This document shows, in pieces, positions 23,743-26,130 of a stretch of DNA of 26,130 nucleotides. The DNA is from CAYFHQ01 sp964342805 (GTDB taxonomy: Bacteria; Bacillota; Clostridia; Peptostreptococcales; Acidaminobacteraceae). The stretch covers positions 1 to 26,130 of the forward strand of contig CAYFHQ010000048.1 of assembly GCA_964342805.1 (NCBI GenBank), written 5' to 3'. The notes under the pieces are model-generated. The model did not search any database. It saw only the letters and a program-made list of their open reading frames with translations, and was not told the DNA's origin. Both the position numbers and the translations under genes were made by a program. Position 1 is the first letter of the stretch, and each line of letters begins with the position of its first letter.

Positions 23743-24444
23743 CTAGCGAGACTTTCTTAGTAGGTCCAGTGTCTTTTCAGCCGTTTCCGTCGCTGAGTTT
23801 GGATTTTGCCCCGTAACCAGGTTGCCGTCTACAACCGTGTGACGTCCCAGGGGAATAAAGGCCTTGCTATACTTCAAGCCCCGGTCCTTTAGACGTTTTT
23901 CCATGTTGTAAGGAACCAGCTTTTTCACACCGGCAATGCCTTCGTCAAAGTAGGAGAAGCCTGTGCCTCTTTTTCCGTCGACCAGGTATTTACCACTGGA
24001 CAGTTTTACGTTTTGAAGGGCAGCAACCCCATGGCAAACAGCAGAGACGATCTTGCCTGCCTCATACATGTCCCGTGTTACAGTTTGAAGATTTGGGTCG
24101 TCTGCCAGGTCCCACATGGCCCCGTGGCCTCCTGCAAAGAAAAGTACGTCATAGTCTGATGGATCAACGTCTGCCAGGGCCCTTGTGTTACTCAGAAGTT
24201 TCATGAAATTGGGGTCTTCATGGCGTTCTTTTGTGTGTTTGTCCAGGACCATACGGCCTAGGCTTCGGGAATCCACTGGTATCTTTCCCCCCTTGGGGCT
24301 GACGATGTCCATGGCAACGCCTGCTGCTTCAAAGACGTCATAGAAATGGGTGAGTTCAGACAGCCATAGGCCTGTTGGGTCTGCGCCTGGCTTTTGAAAG
24401 TCAGAATGGTTGGTCACAAGAATGAGGGCTCTTTTATTATTCAT
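23743..24444 (-). CDS. DJ-1/PfpI-family protein (Hsp31-like, class I amidotransferase fold)
   Basis: This 233-aa protein has the DJ-1/PfpI fold: Glu30 in GLWLSEL, GGHGAMWDL at 105-113 and the nucleophile elbow AVCHGVAAL with Cys137 and His138. This Glu/Cys/His set and length match Hsp31-like proteins, some of which act as glutathione-independent glyoxalases or protein deglycases. The ATG at 24444 follows AAGGAG by 7 nt. It is the first gene behind a promoter with two copies of the CTGACACT-type operator. The SDR gene follows. Together they suggest detoxification of reactive carbonyls such as methylglyoxal; this is inference. Confidence 0.91.
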   Translation of the reverse strand: MNNKRALILVTNHSDFQKPGADPTGLWLSELTHFYDVFEAAGVAMDIVSPKGGKIPVDSRSLGRMVLDKHTKERHEDPNFMKLLSNTRALADVDPSDYDVLFFAGGHGAMWDLADDPNLQTVTRDMYEAGKIVSAVCHGVAALQNVKLSSGKYLVDGKRGTGFSYFDEGIAGVKKLVPYNMEKRLKDRGLKYSKAFIPLGRHTVVDGNLVTGQNPNSATETAEKTLDLLRKSR

Positions 24445-24482
24445 GGGTATTCTCCTTAATCCGTGGGTGAGTATCAAATAGC

Positions 24483-24532
24483 TGACACTGTGTTTGTAAT
24501 TTGATTATATGCATTTGCTGACACTATGTCAA
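24483..24532 (-). promoter_or_regulatory. Promoter of the DJ-1/SDR operon with two TetR-type operators
   Basis: On the minus strand TTGACA (24532-24527) and TATAAT (24509-24504) are spaced by 17 bp. TGACACTATGTCA (24519-24531), with TGACA/TGTCA arms, overlaps the -35 box. A second, less symmetric copy TGACACTGTGTTT (24483-24495) sits over the first transcribed bases. The 12-mer CTGACACTATGT recurs at the TetR gene promoter (25421-25432), so the TetR protein at 24726-25364 is the likely repressor. Confidence 0.87.
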
Positions 24533-24606
24533 CTAATTTTCGATTTCTTTTTGTTTCCTCTTGGTCCATGGTGGGTCTACACCTTGTGGAGACTGGCCTC
24601 AGCCCT

Positions 24607-24651
24607 AAAAAAGAAAATAAAAAACGTCCAACTACCCGGAGGTAGCAGACG
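24607..24651 (-). terminator. Second terminator-like hairpin downstream of the tetR gene
   Basis: On the minus strand CGTC and CTACC arms pair with GGTAG and GACG (24625-24651) around a 4-nt loop with a small internal bulge. A long T-rich run follows (complement of 24607-24624). It backs up the stronger hairpin at 24672-24707. Confidence 0.6.
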
Positions 24652-24671
24652 CTTGAGACTGTCGACAATCT

Positions 24672-24707
24672 AAAACAGCCAAGACCCCTCTGAGTCTTGG
24701 CTGTTTT
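24672..24707. terminator. Terminator of the tetR gene
   Basis: A perfect 14-bp stem (AAAACAGCCAAGAC at 24672-24685 with 24694-24707) has an 8-nt loop and TTTT on both exits. It lies 18 nt after the tetR stop codon on the minus strand. Confidence 0.85.
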
Positions 24708-24725
24708 CTCTTCATTCATTTGATT

Positions 24726-25364
24726 TTACACTAGGTCAGCAGTTAGCAACATGAGAACCCTGTAGCAGGTTCCGCTGAAATCCACAGGTACATACTCGTT
24801 TCCAGAGGCCAGGGTGGCCTCGATCTGCTTTTGGGTGGAATGGGCCGTAGGGTAGAGGCCAACAATGAAGCAGGAAGAGGAGTGAATAAAGGTGGACACC
24901 GCCCGCTGATCTGCTTGGGGGAAGAACTTTTGAATACTCTCCACAAAGGACGCGGTCTCACTGTACAACTCTTTCTTGAACTCCACTATTTTTTCAAGGC
25001 TAGAGTTTTTCTCCAAAGACAAATTCTGATGGGCCAGCAATCTCAGCATGCGGAAGTTTCCGGCATAGGTTTGTGTCAGGGCCTGACAGAAACCCTCCCG
25101 GGAAAGCGCATCATTTGCCTGGGTGAAGGATTCCACGTCGGCAACCCACTTTTTCACTTCCTGGATAAGCAAGTCTAATAGGATTTCTTCTTTGGATGAG
25201 TAATACTTGTAAATGGTAGATCGTGCAAAGGACGTCATTTGGCCTATGGCCTTGAAGTGGACGTCGTCAATATCGCCCTGGTCAAATAGAGTGGCACAGG
25301 CAGACAGGATCTCCCTGCGTCGCTCGTCGATTTGCGCACTAGTGCGGGCTCGTTTAAATGTCAT
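24726..25364 (-). CDS. TetR/AcrR-family repressor of the DJ-1/SDR operon
   Basis: This is a 212-aa regulator of normal TetR length. The N-terminal HTH domain (about 13-59) reads RRREILSACATLF, then VHFKAIGQMTSFARSTIYKYYSSKEEIL. The C-terminal ligand-binding part is helical and not recognisable to a known ligand class. The ATG at 25364 was chosen because AGAGGTG lies just upstream and the HTH follows. It is transcribed alone and ends at a terminator. The same operator sequence at its own promoter and at the DJ-1 promoter suggests autorepression and repression of the stress operon. An electrophilic or aldehyde inducer is inferred from those targets. Confidence 0.92.
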   Translation of the reverse strand: MTFKRARTSAQIDERRREILSACATLFDQGDIDDVHFKAIGQMTSFARSTIYKYYSSKEEILLDLLIQEVKKWVADVESFTQANDALSREGFCQALTQTYAGNFRMLRLLAHQNLSLEKNSSLEKIVEFKKELYSETASFVESIQKFFPQADQRAVSTFIHSSSCFIVGLYPTAHSTQKQIEATLASGNEYVPVDFSGTCYRVLMLLTADLV

Positions 25365-25410
25365 AGGAACACCTCTTTTGACCATACTAGCACAGTTTTT
25401 CCCTCAGGAC

Positions 25411-25432
25411 AATATAATCAACATAGTGTCAG
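25411..25432 (-). promoter_or_regulatory. tetR promoter -10 region with TetR-type operator
   Basis: On the minus strand CTGACACTATGTTG (25432-25419) precedes a -10-like TATATT (25416-25411); no good -35 is seen. Its first 12 bases are identical to the site at the DJ-1 promoter. The overlap with the promoter fits autorepression. Confidence 0.75.
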
Positions 25433-25477
25433 TAAAATGGTTTCTGATCATTTAGAAGGAACAAGGGGTATGAATCC

Positions 25478-25506
25478 ATGACAGGTAGCACAATCTCGGG
25501 TATACT
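25478..25506 (+). promoter_or_regulatory. Promoter of the nitroreductase gene
   Basis: ATGACA (25478-25483) and TATACT (25501-25506) have a 17-bp spacer. They lie about 30 nt before the start codon. No copy of the neighbouring TetR operator is present here. Confidence 0.65.
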
Positions 25507-25536
25507 TTGTAGGTATGAAAAAAGGGAGTGGAGAGC

Positions 25537-26076
25537 ATGAAAGTCATAGAAGAACGTAGAAGTATTCGTAAGTATATGGACAAGCCCATTAGTGGTCAGC
25601 AAGTCATGCAGGTGTTGGAAAGTGCCCGCCTAGCTCCATCGGGGAGTAATACCCAGCCCTGGCGTTTTATCATCGTCAAGTCAGAGGACATGCGGGGAAA
25701 ACTGGCAACAGCAGCCCATAACCAACAATGGATGACCACAGCTCCGGTTCATATTGTTGTTGTGGCTGACGTCCAATGTCGCCTGGAAGACAGTGGGGAC
25801 CTGGTTCTTGATGAGTTTAGCTCCCAAATGGAACTCAAACAAATCATAAGGGACACCTCGGTGGCCATTGACCACATGTTGCTAGAAGCCCAGGACATGG
25901 GCCTGGGAACCTGCTGGATTGCTTGGTTTATGCAGGATGATATCCGCCCTCACCTGGACATACCCAAAGACAAGTATGTCATGGGGATTGTCACCCTGGG
26001 CTATGCCAATGAGGCACCAGGACCAAGACCTAGAAAAGAACTGGAAGACCTCATTCGATACGAAAAATGGACTTAG
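25537..26076 (+). CDS. Nitroreductase-family FMN-dependent oxidoreductase
   Basis: This 179-aa protein starts with the family motif ERRSIRKY (6-13), which contacts the FMN phosphate, followed by APSGSNTQPWRF (33-44). The middle contains MLLEAQDMGLGTCWI, typical of NfsA/NfnB-like folds, and IVTLGYANEAPGPRPRK lies near the end. It is at the short end of the family. It should use FMN and NAD(P)H to reduce nitro compounds, quinones or flavins. The ATG at 25537 is preferred over GTG 25528 because GGGAG lies 8 nt upstream. It has its own promoter. The neighbouring carbonyl-stress genes suggest a stress role. Confidence 0.92.
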   Translation: MKVIEERRSIRKYMDKPISGQQVMQVLESARLAPSGSNTQPWRFIIVKSEDMRGKLATAAHNQQWMTTAPVHIVVVADVQCRLEDSGDLVLDEFSSQMELKQIIRDTSVAIDHMLLEAQDMGLGTCWIAWFMQDDIRPHLDIPKDKYVMGIVTLGYANEAPGPRPRKELEDLIRYEKWT

Positions 26077-26089
26077 AAGGAGACCAGCT

Positions 26090-26107
26090 ATGAAAAGTCA
26101 AGTGTAA
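26090..26107 (+). other. Five-codon reading frame with strong ribosome binding site
   Basis: AAGGAGA (26077-26083) is followed 7 nt later by ATG and the codons for MKSQV, then TAA. It begins 14 nt after the nitroreductase stop. It may be a leader, a frameshifted next gene or chance; the window ends too soon to tell. Confidence 0.3.
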
Positions 26108-26130
26108 AACAGAAGAAAGATTGATCAGGT

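Noticed and set aside
24474..24719. An 81-aa reading frame between tetR and the DJ-1 gene
   Set aside because: It covers two terminator hairpins and the DJ-1 promoter with its operators, and the protein has no recognisable features.
1..26130. CRISPR array, tRNA, rRNA, insertion sequence or prophage
   Set aside because: No regularly spaced repeats, no tRNA-like cloverleaf and no transposase, integrase or phage protein was seen on either strand.

Overview
The window looks like a chromosomal segment of a low-to-mid GC Gram-positive anaerobe, most likely a clostridial member of the Bacillota. The evidence is strong AAGGAGG-type ribosome binding sites, consensus TTGACA/TATAAT promoters, LacI- and TetR-type local regulators, BcrA-type ABC modules, and a complete flavodiiron protein (an oxygen/NO-scavenging enzyme typical of anaerobes). 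I see no rRNA, tRNA, CRISPR array, insertion sequence or phage gene. The genus cannot be named from the sequence alone.

Layout. (1) 53-250 is a short, truncated TetR-type HTH protein. (2) 393-3592, minus strand, holds a LacI regulator gene with its own terminator, followed by a two-gene catabolic operon (zinc-type alcohol dehydrogenase, Gfo/Idh/MocA oxidoreductase). A perfect 24-bp palindrome covers the -35 box of that operon. (3) 3719-13329, plus strand, is a sucrose-type utilisation locus: LacI regulator, sugar-binding lipoprotein, two CUT1 permeases, GH32 fructosidase, PfkB fructokinase, an unassigned P-loop kinase and a GH13_18 sucrose phosphorylase-like enzyme. Two near-identical LacI-type operators lie at the regulator promoter and at the transporter promoter. 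A strongly folding RNA segment sits between the binding-protein gene and the permease genes. No ABC ATPase is encoded in this locus, so a shared one elsewhere is expected.

(4) 13343-15571 is a promoter with an inverted repeat, then two tandem zinc-free quinone-reductase-like MDR proteins. (5) 15764-18555 is a BcrA-type ABC ATPase, an ABC-2 permease and a membrane-anchored SGNH hydrolase. (6) 18582-20159 is the flavodiiron protein. (7) 20179-21216, minus strand, is a strong promoter driving a GNAT acetyltransferase fused to a gutted beta-lactamase-like domain, with an apparent one-base frameshift just after its start. (8) 21372-22643 is an MFS permease whose ribosome binding site lies in the loop of an inverted repeat. 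(9) 22716-25431, minus strand, is a TetR regulator and a DJ-1/PfpI plus SDR operon sharing a conserved operator (CTGACACTRTGT). (10) 25478-26076 is a nitroreductase with its own promoter.

How the genes work together. In the sucrose locus, sugar imported without phosphorylation can be split by hydrolysis (GH32) or by phosphorolysis (GH13_18), and the fructose is trapped by the fructokinase. The right half is a set of small redox, electrophile and oxygen stress units, each with its own promoter and often its own operator. The least explained parts are the P-loop kinase of the sucrose operon, the folded intergenic RNA and the frameshifted beta-lactamase/GNAT gene.
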